Part shown: positions 1 to 7,747 of the stretch, in pieces
How the letters are laid out: the number at the start of each line of letters is the position of its first letter
Position numbering within the stretch: position 1 is the first letter of the stretch
Assembly (NCBI GenBank): GCA_964453155.1
Contig: CAYVQU010000006.1
Coordinates: 6,369-70,368 of the forward strand
From: CAYVQU01 sp964453155
GTDB lineage: Bacteria; Chloroflexota; Anaerolineae; Anaerolineales; UBA11858
Reading direction: 5' to 3'
DNA: 64,000 nucleotides
The notes under the pieces: model-generated
What the model was told of the DNA's origin: nothing
Database searches by the model: none
The model's input: only the letters and a program-made list of their open reading frames with translations
Program-made: the position numbers and the translations under genes

Positions 1-627
1 ATATTGTCCCCACGGATAAGGTGCCAGGGTTTCGTTATCGCTGCAATACAGCACATTGTCGTGCGGCAGTGAAATGGAGAGCAGCTTATCAACAAATTTC
101 TGCTGGTACGCCAGCAAAAACTCGTTATTATCTAAAGCCGGGACGGACTTGAAAAAAGGATTGACTTTGGTTTGGGCGGGATAGTCAATTTCTTCTGGTA
201 GGCCCGATTCCACCGCGGTGTAATTGACATTGATTTTGGGATTAAAGGGGTTGTCCGCCCAATTGGCCGCGCCCCAATAAAAATCATAAGTGGCCCAAAC
301 TTCGATCTGAACGATGATGTCTAATTCATGACACCAGCGGAGTAAATCGGAAAATTTTTGCCAATATTCAGGATTGAATTTCTCGAGGTCGAAACGGCCA
401 TCATCGCCTTTGCAATAAGGTTTCACATCCCCCTCATCCCGGCTACTCATTGTGCAGCGGATATAGTTGCCACAAATCGAATGGAGTAATTCGAGGTGCG
501 CTTTTAGATTAGCGATTTGGAACAGGTTATCTTCGAGTGATCCCCCTAACAAAAGGATCGGTTTTCCTTGGTATTGCCAGTAAAACGGGTTTTGAGTGGA
601 AATTTGGATCCCCTGAGTGTCAGGCAT
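1..627 (-). CDS. cellulase-like glycoside hydrolase family protein, 3' end outside window
   Basis: The reverse strand is open from an ATG at 625-627 to the window edge, giving 209 residues of an incomplete protein. The N-terminus has a 'GKPILLLGGSLEDNLFQ' stretch followed by a Trp- and Tyr-rich barrel-like sequence (QIEVWATYDFYWG), and ends near 'VLYCSDNETL'. An Asn-Glu pair after a beta-strand is the acid/base signature of clan GH-A hydrolases, so a putative cellulase or apiosidase-like barrel is the best reading. No signal peptide is visible. The second catalytic Glu would lie beyond the window. The family call rests on motif resemblance only; the coding call is firm. Confidence 0.6.
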   Translation of the reverse strand, partial: MPDTQGIQISTQNPFYWQYQGKPILLLGGSLEDNLFQIANLKAHLELLHSICGNYIRCTMSSRDEGDVKPYCKGDDGRFDLEKFNPEYWQKFSDLLRWCHELDIIVQIEVWATYDFYWGAANWADNPFNPKINVNYTAVESGLPEEIDYPAQTKVNPFFKSVPALDNNEFLLAYQQKFVDKLLSISLPHDNVLYCSDNETLAPYPWGQY

Positions 628-757
628 ATTGTTCTGCAGCATTGTTCATCCTTCTAGTAGTGTCAGGCGACGATCACTTCATATTTTTCCGAATCAAAAT
701 TTGGACAAGAAAACTTATTCGGAAGGTTATCAAGTGACCGCCCCATTTGATCAAAAT

Positions 758-1798
758 TTAGCAATCCGTTGTCAGCCGCGCAACCAGCCAATCTTCAAAC
801 CCTGGTAAATCTTTCCAGTTCATTGCACACCGAATCGGTTTTTCGTTGTCGTCGATATAGGTGTAACCATCATCTGTCACCCGGACCCCCAATTCTTCAA
901 TTTCTAAGAAATCTTCGGCGATTGCCAGATAGACGGCGACCGTATCAAACAAGGTCGAAGTGAGTACGCCGGGAGCAACTTTCGTCCATTCAACATGCTC
1001 GGCCCAACTGTAATAACTCTCGATCAGGGTTTGGATCAAGGGATCCTGGCAGTCATGGACTTGTTTGTATTTCAACCCAGTCAGGTGTACGATTCCGCAG
1101 GTGTCGAGGGGGGTAATGGTGACATCCGGGAAAGCCGTAAATAGCTGTCGACAAGCCTCGGGAGCCAGGCGGACATTCGTTTCAGCATCAAGGCCCCCAC
1201 TCCGGCTGTAACCATAACGTAGGCTACCAAACATCCCCACGATCCGGGTTTTCTCAGCAATCCGCGGCTCGCGCTCGAGGGCCGAGAGAATATTGGGAAT
1301 CGGACCAATACAAATCAATGTAACCGGCACTGGTGAATTCATGATCATATCGATCATGACCCCCACCCCATCTGTGTACACCTGCCCGGGATAATCCGCT
1401 ACGGCATAATCCCCCAACCAGGGCTCTTGCGGGCCAGTGCCATCGTTTTCATAAACCCCCAAACCAATGGGGATATCAGTTCGCTCGGCCGCTGCCAAAT
1501 ACTTCCCGGCGATCGCACCCCGATAAGCCGGGTTGCCTGTATCGGTCAAGAGCATTTTCAAGTCAAGTTCGGGTGATTTCAAGATGAGGGCTAGGGCCCA
1601 GGCGTCGTCAATATCGCCGCCAATATCCGTGTCGAGGATAACAGGAATCTTTGAGGTCATAGTGGGGTTATTCTCCATAGGGGATGTTTTTGAAATGTTA
1701 CGAGTTGTGGAATTTCGGGATTTACAGGCCGTCATAGCCAGGGTCCCCCCCATCAGGGCTGCTAGATTGATAAAATCTCTTCGGGAAAGTTGCTTCAT
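758..1798 (-). CDS. exported nucleoside hydrolase (IunH/URH1 family)
   Basis: Inosine/uridine-preferring nucleoside hydrolases cleave the N-glycosidic bond of ribonucleosides. The hallmark Ca-binding motif is present early in the mature part as VILDTDIGGDIDDAWAL (DxDxxxDD). I chose the ATG at 1798 because it begins a twin-arginine-type signal (MKQLSRRDFINLAALMGG) ending in a lipobox-like 'AMTAC', so the enzyme is probably exported and lipid-anchored. The frame remains open 28 codons upstream, but that stretch is not signal-like. It is divergent from hutH. The substrate (purine, pyrimidine or other riboside) cannot be read from sequence. Confidence 0.85.
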   Translation of the reverse strand: MKQLSRRDFINLAALMGGTLAMTACKSRNSTTRNISKTSPMENNPTMTSKIPVILDTDIGGDIDDAWALALILKSPELDLKMLLTDTGNPAYRGAIAGKYLAAAERTDIPIGLGVYENDGTGPQEPWLGDYAVADYPGQVYTDGVGVMIDMIMNSPVPVTLICIGPIPNILSALEREPRIAEKTRIVGMFGSLRYGYSRSGGLDAETNVRLAPEACRQLFTAFPDVTITPLDTCGIVHLTGLKYKQVHDCQDPLIQTLIESYYSWAEHVEWTKVAPGVLTSTLFDTVAVYLAIAEDFLEIEELGVRVTDDGYTYIDDNEKPIRCAMNWKDLPGFEDWLVARLTTDC

Positions 1799-2004
1799 GG
1801 CCACCCAGAGTATACTTCGGAATCTTTGAGATGAATAGAAATCAGCCAGATTTTGGACAATAAGCTGTGCGACTGAACTCAATCACATTTCAAAGCTTAT
1901 ATTTATTACGGCGTTTTCCCCGATCCTGACGATTGTTACTGCGTGTTATTTTGGCAGTCAGGTATCATTGCGATCAAGGATAAACATAAAATATTGAGGT
2001 CGAC

Positions 2005-3561
2005 ATGATTCAAATTGATGGCAACCAATTGACAATACCCCAAGTAGTAGCTGTAGCTCGTGAAGGTGAGCAGGTTGAGATTGCACCAAATGCAATGGAA
2101 AAGATCAAACAATCCCGTACCTGGGTAGAAGAGATCATCGCGGCCGATGAACCCGTTTACGGGATCAATACCGGCTTTGGTATATTCTCCGATCGGAGCA
2201 TTTCTGGTGAGGATGCGGCTAAACTAAGCCGCAACTTGATCATCAGCCACGCCGTTGCCACCGGCCCCGACCTGGCCCCCGAAGTTGTCCGGGCGGCAAT
2301 GCTGATCCGGGCGAACACTCTGGCAAAAGGTTATTCTGGCGTCCGACCAATTGTGATCCAAACGATTTTAGATATGCTCAACTGGGGCGTGACCCCCATC
2401 ATCCCCTCACAAGGATCGTTGGGATCTTCTGGAGATTTAGCCCAACTCTCCCATATGGCCTTAATCTTCACAACCGATGAGACTAATTCCGAGGTCGATT
2501 CAGGCTGGGCCGAATATGAGGGTCAAAAAATGTCGGGAAAGGCGGCTATGGCGGCCGCCGGCATTCCCCGAATAATATTGGGGGCCAAAGAGGGATTAGC
2601 CGTCAACAATGGGGCGACTTTTTCGGCCGCAATTGGGGCCTTAGCCGTCTACGACTCGGAAATCTTGTTAGAAGCCGCCAGCATCGCCCTGGCGATGAGT
2701 CTGGAAGCGATGTTAGGAGTCAAGTCGGCTTTTGACCCCCGCATTCACTTAGTTCGCAATCATCGCGGGCAGATCGCGGTTGCTGATCGGACTTGTCAGT
2801 TCATCGCCGGAAGTACGTTGATCGAAGCAGCCGGCCGAGTGCAAGATGCCTATTCCCTCCGCTGCGCCCCGCAGGTGCAGGGGGCCGCGGTGGACGCCCT
2901 AATATTTATCAAAGACCGAATTTCGCGCGAGATCAATGCTGCCACCGATAACCCCTTGATTTTTGGGCCGGGCGAGGCCATCTCAGGGGGTAATTTTCAC
3001 GGCGAACCCATCGGAATGGTCATGGATTTTCTCAGCATCGCATTAACGGAGGTTGCCGGGGTCTCCGAGCGGCGCACATTCCGCCTGACAGATGGCAAGC
3101 TAAACGCCGGTCTGCCGCCCATGTTGGTCGATCATCCCGAAGCCGCGGGCTTAAACTCGGGTTTGATGATGCCCCAATACACCGCGGCATCACTAGTTTT
3201 GGAGAGTCAGGCCCTGGCATCCCCAGACTCAGTCTACTCCCTCCCCACCTCGGCCGAACAAGAAGATCATAACGCCAACGCGATGACCGCCGCGCGCCAT
3301 GCGCGGAAAATCGTCACCAATACCACCCATGTCTTGGCCATCGAACTCTATTGTGCTGCCCGCGCGCTTGATTTGCGATTAAGACAACTCCCCGAGGCAA
3401 AGATGGGTCTCGGCGTGGCTGCAGCCTTCCATAAAATCCGGGAGGCTGTGCCGTATCAGGCTGGGGATGCCTGGTGGGGGCCGGAAATAGAGACAGTCCA
3501 CGAGCTAATTTCTAATGGTATACTTATCGACCGTGTCAGGCAGATCGTTGACATTGTCTGA
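2005..3561 (+). CDS. hutH: histidine ammonia-lyase
   Basis: The enzyme deaminates L-histidine to urocanate using an MIO electrophile made from an internal tripeptide. The 518-residue length is standard. Visible landmarks are YGINTGFG (res 52-59), NLIISHA near 78 with the Ser-His typical of HAL rather than PAL/TAL, GSLGSSGDLAQLSH (res 137-150) and SAEQEDHNANAM near 416. The MIO triad reads Ser-Ser-Gly (141-143) instead of the usual Ala-Ser-Gly. The start has a GAGG motif just upstream. No other hut gene is nearby, so the rest of the histidine pathway must be elsewhere or absent. Confidence 0.9.
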   Translation: MIQIDGNQLTIPQVVAVAREGEQVEIAPNAMEKIKQSRTWVEEIIAADEPVYGINTGFGIFSDRSISGEDAAKLSRNLIISHAVATGPDLAPEVVRAAMLIRANTLAKGYSGVRPIVIQTILDMLNWGVTPIIPSQGSLGSSGDLAQLSHMALIFTTDETNSEVDSGWAEYEGQKMSGKAAMAAAGIPRIILGAKEGLAVNNGATFSAAIGALAVYDSEILLEAASIALAMSLEAMLGVKSAFDPRIHLVRNHRGQIAVADRTCQFIAGSTLIEAAGRVQDAYSLRCAPQVQGAAVDALIFIKDRISREINAATDNPLIFGPGEAISGGNFHGEPIGMVMDFLSIALTEVAGVSERRTFRLTDGKLNAGLPPMLVDHPEAAGLNSGLMMPQYTAASLVLESQALASPDSVYSLPTSAEQEDHNANAMTAARHARKIVTNTTHVLAIELYCAARALDLRLRQLPEAKMGLGVAAAFHKIREAVPYQAGDAWWGPEIETVHELISNGILIDRVRQIVDIV

Positions 3562-3626
3562 TAATTTTGATAAAATTCATCCAAAATATTTCTTTGGAAT
3601 ATTTACATTAACATATCTATCTAAAA

Positions 3627-3725
3627 CAAATTTCGGCGATTGGTTTGATTGAATAATCCTCCGGAATTTGATTAGGCTGTGCGGTAGGATTAGCCAATAT
3701 GAATAAAAAGTGCAAACCGCACAGC
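3627..3725 (-). repeat. double-hairpin dispersed repeat, copy 1
   Basis: Two adjacent inverted repeats lie in the hutH-ErpA gap: CAAATTTCGG (3627-3636) with CCGGAATTTG (3661-3670), and GCTGTGCGGT (3676-3685) with ACCGCACAGC (3716-3725). Read on the minus strand, the order is a GC-rich GTGCGGTTT hairpin, then CCTAAT, then an ATTTCGG-type hairpin. This is the same architecture as the other five copies, although the arms have drifted in sequence. Confidence 0.6.
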
Positions 3726-3744
3726 ACTTCATGGAGATCATCCG

Positions 3745-4146
3745 ATGGCACTTGCTGAAAAAGTTGAAGTAAAAACTGTAGATTTAACCGTTGCAGCCGC
3801 TGAGGCTGTTCAAGATTTGTTGCGGAAGCGTGAATTAGAAGATTATGCCCTGCGCGTCTTTGTTCAGGGTGGCGGTTGTTCTGGCTTCCAATATGGGATG
3901 GCCCTCGAAGGGAAAACCCGCGCGGAAGATGTCGTCGTCGAGCAGCATGGCGTCAAAGTCGTGATTGATGAAGTCTCGATCGAATATATGCGCGGCGCCT
4001 CCATCGACTACATCGAAGATGTGATGGGCAGCGGGTTCAAGATCGACAATCCCAACGCGATGGCCGCCTGTGGCTGTGGTAGTTCCTTCCAGTCGAAGGA
4101 CGGCAGCGGCTCCCCCGCCAGTTGTGGCAGTGGTGGCTGCGGGTAA
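3745..4146 (+). CDS. A-type iron-sulfur carrier protein (IscA/ErpA/HesB family)
   Basis: A-type carriers deliver Fe-S clusters to apo-proteins, a demand well matched to the many Fe-S enzymes in this window. The protein has the three conserved cysteines: one in GGGCSGFQYGM (near residue 47) and two in CGCGSSF (near 113). Length is 133 residues against about 105-115 for the family. The excess is a C-terminal Gly/Ser/Cys tail (SPASCGSGGCG) holding two extra cysteines. The gene stands alone, followed at once by a strong terminator. ErpA and SufA/IscA cannot be separated from sequence alone. Confidence 0.88.
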   Translation: MALAEKVEVKTVDLTVAAAEAVQDLLRKRELEDYALRVFVQGGGCSGFQYGMALEGKTRAEDVVVEQHGVKVVIDEVSIEYMRGASIDYIEDVMGSGFKIDNPNAMAACGCGSSFQSKDGSGSPASCGSGGCG

Positions 4147-4162
4147 AACACCAATTTAAATT

Positions 4163-4192
4163 AAAAAGTCCGGGCCTGCCCCGGACTTTTTT
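4163..4192. terminator. bidirectional rho-independent terminator
   Basis: AAGTCCGGG and CCCGGACTT form a 9-bp GC-rich stem with a 5-base loop, flanked by an A-run on one side and TTTTTT on the other. It ends the Fe-S carrier gene and could also terminate the convergent SH3b gene. Confidence 0.85.
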
Positions 4193-4204
4193 GATTCTAG
4201 GGAG

Positions 4205-4852
4205 TTATCTCCGGCGTAGTAGTGAAATAATCAGGCCAAAAATACCCACCACGGTTAGGCCGGTTATCACCGAACCGATCGGAATCCCCCCGGTACTGGT
4301 AGCGGCTTCTTCGACTGGAAAGGTGGCGATCGCCAAGGGTGGCGGTGGGGTGAAGGTGGGTAAGCGTGTAGCAGGGATATCGACAATGAATTGGGAAGCC
4401 AGGGTGGGATCGATGGTCGGGGTGACCAACGGCGTTGGAGTCGGTGGTGGGGCGACAATGGCCAGCACCCCGCCTTCAATGCGGACCAGTGGAGCGTAGA
4501 CCCACGCGACTCCCTCTTCGACCCCCTGATAGATGATTTGGACCCATGAACCGCCCGCGGTCGCGCCAATTGCCGGGACCTGCTGCCGGTTCAATAACAC
4601 GCCCACTTTAGGATAGTCGGTTCCAGGACCAGAACGGACATTAATTTGTTCTTCCGGATCTGAGTAGACAATCGCAATCGGGCCGGAGGGCGTCCCCGTC
4701 ACAGTTGGGATAGCTACCGTCGGTTGCTGGGCAAGATCATCATCAGGTACTGCGTTTAATTCAGTCGCGTGTACGTTTGGGATACAAAAAGCAAGTAGCA
4801 AAACGGCAATAACCAGGGCTGCAAAATTCATTCTTGTCAAATAACGAGGCAT
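4205..4852 (-). CDS. exported, membrane-anchored SH3b-domain protein
   Basis: The 215-residue protein has an N-terminal signal or anchor helix (res 9-28), then a bacterial SH3 domain with the typical INVRSGPGTDYPKVGVL segment (about 70-90) and GSWVQI (near 100). A Thr/Pro-rich linker follows (PPPTPTPLVTPT), then a C-terminal membrane helix ending in a tri-Arg stop-transfer signal. Such proteins usually bind cell-wall peptides or act as surface modules. The precise role is unknown. The start has GGAG 7 bases upstream. Confidence 0.75.
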   Translation of the reverse strand: MPRYLTRMNFAALVIAVLLLAFCIPNVHATELNAVPDDDLAQQPTVAIPTVTGTPSGPIAIVYSDPEEQINVRSGPGTDYPKVGVLLNRQQVPAIGATAGGSWVQIIYQGVEEGVAWVYAPLVRIEGGVLAIVAPPPTPTPLVTPTIDPTLASQFIVDIPATRLPTFTPPPPLAIATFPVEEAATSTGGIPIGSVITGLTVVGIFGLIISLLRRR

Positions 4853-4930
4853 TTAAGCTCCAAAATTACCAAAATTATCTTCGGATTTTACCGCACAACC
4901 CCGCTCCGGGCAAAAATCCTTCCAATCTAT

Positions 4931-4939
4931 TGATATAAT
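4931..4939 (+). promoter_or_regulatory. extended -10 promoter giving a leaderless start
   Basis: TGATATAAT is a perfect extended -10 (TGn-TATAAT). Its last base is 8 bases before the A of the ATG at 4947, so transcription would begin at or next to the start codon. No Shine-Dalgarno sequence precedes the gene and no -35 box is obvious. Confidence 0.6.
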
Positions 4940-4946
4940 CGTTTCC

Positions 4947-5528
4947 ATGGAGAAAATATTCCACGGAAATGTAAAACCCAGAGATTTTGCGAAAGCGTTG
5001 GTCGCTGAATTCAATCATGGCAACTTGCGAGCGCAACAATTAGGTGGCGGTCAAGAAATTGTCGTTCAAATTGGCACCCGCCATCAGCGGCGGTCGGGGG
5101 GGCAAACCGCGCTAACAGTGACCTTAGAAAAAGTATCCGATGGGGTCGCGGTTGAGATTGGTAAACAATCCTGGTTTGGGGTGGCGGCCAGTTTGGGGAC
5201 TACGGCAATTTCGGCTTTACGTAATCCTTTCAGTCTGTTAGGGCGCCTTGACGATGTGGCCCAAGATATCGAGAGCTTAAGTATCACCTCCCGAATTTGG
5301 GAAGTAGTCGAAAACGTGGCTTATGCCGCCGGAGCTTCCTTTGAGCTTTCCGAACGATTACGCCGCCTGGTGTGCGAGTTTTGCGATGTGGCCAACCCGG
5401 TTGGAGAACCCAGCTGTATTGCGTGTGGCGCGCCTTTAGGTCACGCCCAACCCCAGACCTGCAATCAATGCGGATTTGTCGTCAAATCCAGTGAAGAAAA
5501 TTGTCCTAATTGTAAATCCCGGTTGTGA
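4947..5528 (+). CDS. double zinc-ribbon protein of unknown function
   Basis: I do not recognise the N-terminal 130 residues, which look like a compact alpha/beta domain with no membrane segment. The C-terminus carries two CxxC-CxxC zinc ribbons: CEFCDVANPVGEPSCIACG (about 141-159) and CNQCGFVV...CPNCKSRL (about 171-193). Such ribbons often mediate protein or nucleic-acid contacts in regulatory proteins. The mRNA appears leaderless. It is divergent from the SH3b gene and followed by a palindrome that may terminate it. Confidence 0.7.
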   Translation: MEKIFHGNVKPRDFAKALVAEFNHGNLRAQQLGGGQEIVVQIGTRHQRRSGGQTALTVTLEKVSDGVAVEIGKQSWFGVAASLGTTAISALRNPFSLLGRLDDVAQDIESLSITSRIWEVVENVAYAAGASFELSERLRRLVCEFCDVANPVGEPSCIACGAPLGHAQPQTCNQCGFVVKSSEENCPNCKSRL

Positions 5529-5550
5529 ATCCCCGCTGTCAGACCATTGA

Positions 5551-5572
5551 ATCCTCGCGAATTCGCGAGGAT
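5551..5572 (+). terminator. 22-bp perfect palindrome, probable terminator
   Basis: ATCCTCGCGAATTCGCGAGG followed by AT is a perfect palindrome, and a short TTTT follows it. It lies 22 bases after the zinc-ribbon stop. As it has no separate loop, it could also be a protein-binding site. Confidence 0.5.
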
Positions 5573-5592
5573 TTTGGATGTTAAATTCGCCC

Positions 5593-5644
5593 TTGACTCT
5601 TATGACGCAGTGCGTTATAATCTTTTTCGTGACGCACTGCGTCA
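5593..5644 (+). promoter_or_regulatory. sigma-70-type promoter with two palindromic operators
   Basis: TTGACT (5593-5598), a 17-base spacer and TATAAT (5616-5621) make a near-consensus promoter. TGACGCAGTGCGTTA (5603-5617) lies in the spacer and overlaps the -10. TGACGCACTGCGTCA (5630-5644), a perfect 15-bp palindrome, covers the likely transcription start. The two dyads are centred 27 bp apart. Binding by a dimeric repressor would block the promoter. The regulator is not identifiable from the site; the nearby PhaR is one candidate. Confidence 0.8.
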
Positions 5645-5747
5645 TTTACGTACAAAACCAATGGCCAAGGTTTTAGAAAACGAAAAATTAATTCTGGTTG
5701 TGCGGAAAAGATGTAACAGTATTCAACGCACACCAACGGAGGTATTT

Positions 5748-6101
5748 ATGACAACCGAAAATATGGCTTCTGAAGAGCAAACTTTAGAACGTCCCCCACT
5801 CGCAGAATTGGCTCGCAAAGTCTTATTGGCCGGAATTGGGGCTGTCGCCCTGGCCCAAGAAGAAGCCGAGGCATTTGTACAAAAACTAATCGAAAAGGGT
5901 GAAATTGCTGAGCAAGATGGCGGTATCCTGATGAAGGATCTCCGTGAGAAACGCAAACAGCGCGCTGAAGAGTACATGGACAAGCGCATCAGCACCCTCA
6001 TCGACCGGATGAACGTCCCCACCAAAGCGGACATTAATTCCCTCAGTGAGAAAATCGCGGAAATTGCGAAGAAAGTGGACGATTTGAAGAAATCAGGGTG
6101 A
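5748..6101 (+). CDS. phasin-family / polyhydroxyalkanoate granule-associated protein
   Basis: A 117-residue all-helical protein. A hydrophobic helix (LLAGIGAVALAQEEAEAFV, about 25-43) is followed by charged amphipathic helices and a coiled-coil-like C-terminus (SLSEKIAEIAKKVDDLKKS). This is the layout of small phasins (COG3937 type) that coat PHA granules. I chose the ATG at 5748 because GGAGG sits 6 bases upstream. An in-frame start at 5547 would run through the promoter and operators. The PhaR-like gene next door supports a PHA role. No PHA synthase is in the window. Confidence 0.75.
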   Translation: MTTENMASEEQTLERPPLAELARKVLLAGIGAVALAQEEAEAFVQKLIEKGEIAEQDGGILMKDLREKRKQRAEEYMDKRISTLIDRMNVPTKADINSLSEKIAEIAKKVDDLKKSG

Positions 6102-6116
6102 GGCATTTAGATAATC

Positions 6117-6161
6117 AAGAGTGCGGTTCCGATGTTTCGCTCATGTCAGAACCGCACTCTT
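6117..6161 (+). terminator. 13-bp stem-loop, probable terminator
   Basis: AAGAGTGCGGTTC (6117-6129) pairs perfectly with GAACCGCACTCTT (6149-6161) around a 19-base loop. The U-tract is weak, so it may act as a 3' stabiliser as much as a terminator. It separates the phasin gene from the next promoter. Confidence 0.6.
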
Positions 6162-6170
6162 GTCGTTTGA

Positions 6171-6199
6171 TTGCCATTTAATAATACCCGGCTTATAAT
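6171..6199 (+). promoter_or_regulatory. promoter of phaR, leaderless
   Basis: TTGCCA (6171-6176), a 17-base spacer and TATAAT (6194-6199) sit with only six bases between the -10 and the ATG at 6206. The start site would therefore coincide with the start codon, and no ribosome-binding site is present. Confidence 0.7.
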
Positions 6200-6205
6200 C
6201 GCGCT

Positions 6206-6745
6206 ATGCCTGTCATCAAACGTTACGCCAACCGAAAACTCTACGATACCGAGAATAAGGAATACATTACCTTAGATTCTTTGGCCGCTTTAATTCGTGC
6301 TGGAGAAGATGTTCGGGTGATTGACAATGTCACCGGCGAAGACTTAACCGCCGTAACGTTGACCCAGATCATCATGGAACAAGAAAAGAAGGAAGGCGAT
6401 TTTGTTCCCCGGTCAATTTTGGCAACTTTGATCCAAACCGGTGGGGAATCGTTGAGCACCATTCGAGAAAAACTAACTTCTCCAATCGACCTGCTGCGAG
6501 AAGTCGATGCCCAAATTGATGGCCGGATCCAAAATTTAGTTGAACGGGGCGAGATGGCTGAAGAGGCGGGGAAAAAATTAAAAGACCAATTATTGGAACA
6601 AAGCCAATTATGGGGCAGCGCCATCTGGTGGACAGAAGATGACATCCAAGAGGCCCTTGATCGCCGCGGGATCCCCACCCGAGATGAATTTCAAAAACTG
6701 ACGGATCAGATCGAGGCCCTTTCCGCGCTGCTGGATGAATTGTAG
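6206..6745 (+). CDS. phaR: polyhydroxyalkanoate synthesis regulator (PhaR/PhbR N-terminal domain)
   Basis: The first 60 residues match the PHB/PHA accumulation regulator DNA-binding domain: VIKRYANRKLYDTENKEYIT, followed by DVRVIDNVTGEDLTAVTL. In this family the domain represses phasin genes and is displaced by PHA granules. The remaining 120 residues are phasin-like amphipathic helices (REVDAQIDGRIQNLVERGEM), resembling the upstream phasin. It may regulate that phasin through the two operators at 5603-5644. Known PhaR sites are TGC/GCA-rich, but specificity here is untested. Confidence 0.82.
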   Translation: MPVIKRYANRKLYDTENKEYITLDSLAALIRAGEDVRVIDNVTGEDLTAVTLTQIIMEQEKKEGDFVPRSILATLIQTGGESLSTIREKLTSPIDLLREVDAQIDGRIQNLVERGEMAEEAGKKLKDQLLEQSQLWGSAIWWTEDDIQEALDRRGIPTRDEFQKLTDQIEALSALLDEL

Positions 6746-6776
6746 AAATAGTTTATTTTTGAGATTGGCAACCAAC

Positions 6777-6810
6777 AAAAAAGCAGAGATCCCATGTCTC
6801 TGCTTTTTTT
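6777..6810 (+). terminator. rho-independent terminator after phaR
   Basis: AAAAAAGCAGAGA and TCTCTGCTTTTTTT form a clean stem with a short loop (tcccatg) and a T-run, 32 bases beyond the phaR stop. Confidence 0.88.
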
Positions 6811-6940
6811 GTGTTTCACTATTTCGGGCTATAGTAATCCGTCTCGAAAATACGCTAAATTAACTAGAATTGATTCAGGTTGCTTCACCCCTATGGGGTT
6901 CGCAATGACGTTAATCTAATTTGTTATGAGACTGACTACT
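6811..6940. other. non-coding stretch between terminator and repeat
   Basis: No gene is visible. The centre holds GGTTGCTTCACCCCTATGGGGTTCGCAATGAC, which contains the small hairpin CCCCTATGGGG. It resembles worn copies of intergenic repeats of the 'gcttcgc...caatgac' type and is too short to classify. Confidence 0.4.
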
Positions 6941-7050
6941 TTAGCAGTTTTCGGAAAGAGTTTTGAAATAGAATATAAGTTCAAACCGAAAACTGCTAAG
7001 GTGTGGCGGTAGATTTTGCCAGTTTTACAAATAACCCAAACCGCCACACA
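6941..7050 (-). repeat. double-hairpin dispersed repeat, copy 2
   Basis: TTAGCAGTTTTCGG (6941-6954) pairs perfectly with CCGAAAACTGCTAA (6986-6999). GTGTGGCGGT (7001-7010) pairs with ACCGCCACAC (7040-7049). On the minus strand this reads hairpin GTGTGGCGGT, then hairpin AGCAGTTTTCGGTTTGAAC, the same order as the plus-strand copies. It lies between convergent genes. Confidence 0.8.
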
Positions 7051-7051
7051 C

Positions 7052-7735
7052 TTAGGGGGTTTTAAGCATTCTTAGTGTGGCTTGAACCGTCGGGAGCAGG
7101 GATTTTTCATCTTTATCCGAGGGGGGGGCAAACGGCATACTGCGCTGGCCATTCATGCGAGATTCCAATCGGTCAGCTAATCTTTCCAAGGCGGATACCG
7201 CATCCAAAAAACCAACAATCCCGGTGAAATTGATGGCTTGGCGCCGAATTTCCAATGACAATTTGCGATCCAAAAATATTAAAGCCAGCGTACTCCCGGC
7301 AAATGAGCACACGTTCAGCACCGCGGCAACATCTGTCTCGGCGGAAGGATGGGCTTCCAAAATTTGAAGCAAACCATAAATCTTTCGGCGTCGCATCTGG
7401 GATAAATAGGGCGTTACAGCCTGGCGAATTTCACTCGGAGCGCCCCCGTTACCATTGCAGGCCCGCAGAACTTGTCCAACGGCCTGAACCGCCCGCAATC
7501 GCATGTCAATATCTTGATCTTCAATCCGAGTGGTCACCATATACGCCACCATCGGAGATATACAATGGGCGTCCAACTCAAAAATCTGATCCATGGCTTG
7601 ATGGCGCCGCTCTACTTGGGGAGAACTCAACAATTCAAGTGCATTCCAAATGGCCGGGAACAATTCACCAACCCGCTGAGACGGCTGCGAAATTTCAAAT
7701 AACGTTGGTTGGGGTGATAGGGGCGCGGTACTCAT
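7052..7735 (-). CDS. HEAT-repeat-like helical protein of unknown function
   Basis: The 227-residue protein is nearly all helix. Its regularly spaced segments (PQVERRHQAMDQIFEL, DIDMRLRAVQAVGQVLRA, SLEIRRQAINFTGIVG) have the helix-Arg/Ala periodicity of HEAT or armadillo-like solenoids. These act as protein-binding scaffolds. I prefer the second ATG (7735), because a TATACT box lies six bases upstream, implying a leaderless mRNA. The first ATG (7750) would fall within the promoter. No signal or membrane segment is seen. Confidence 0.7.
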   Translation of the reverse strand: MSTAPLSPQPTLFEISQPSQRVGELFPAIWNALELLSSPQVERRHQAMDQIFELDAHCISPMVAYMVTTRIEDQDIDMRLRAVQAVGQVLRACNGNGGAPSEIRQAVTPYLSQMRRRKIYGLLQILEAHPSAETDVAAVLNVCSFAGSTLALIFLDRKLSLEIRRQAINFTGIVGFLDAVSALERLADRLESRMNGQRSMPFAPPSDKDEKSLLPTVQATLRMLKTP

Positions 7736-7741
7736 GAAAGC

Positions 7742-7747
7742 AGTATA
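7742..7747 (-). promoter_or_regulatory. -10 box TATACT for the HEAT-like gene
   Basis: On the minus strand TATACT ends six bases before the ATG at 7735. It follows the leaderless pattern seen at 4947 and 6206. No convincing -35 hexamer was found. Confidence 0.45.

Noticed and set aside
5547..5747. N-terminal extension of the phasin gene
   Set aside because: The stretch contains a strong promoter, two operators and a palindrome, while GGAGG precedes the ATG at 5748.
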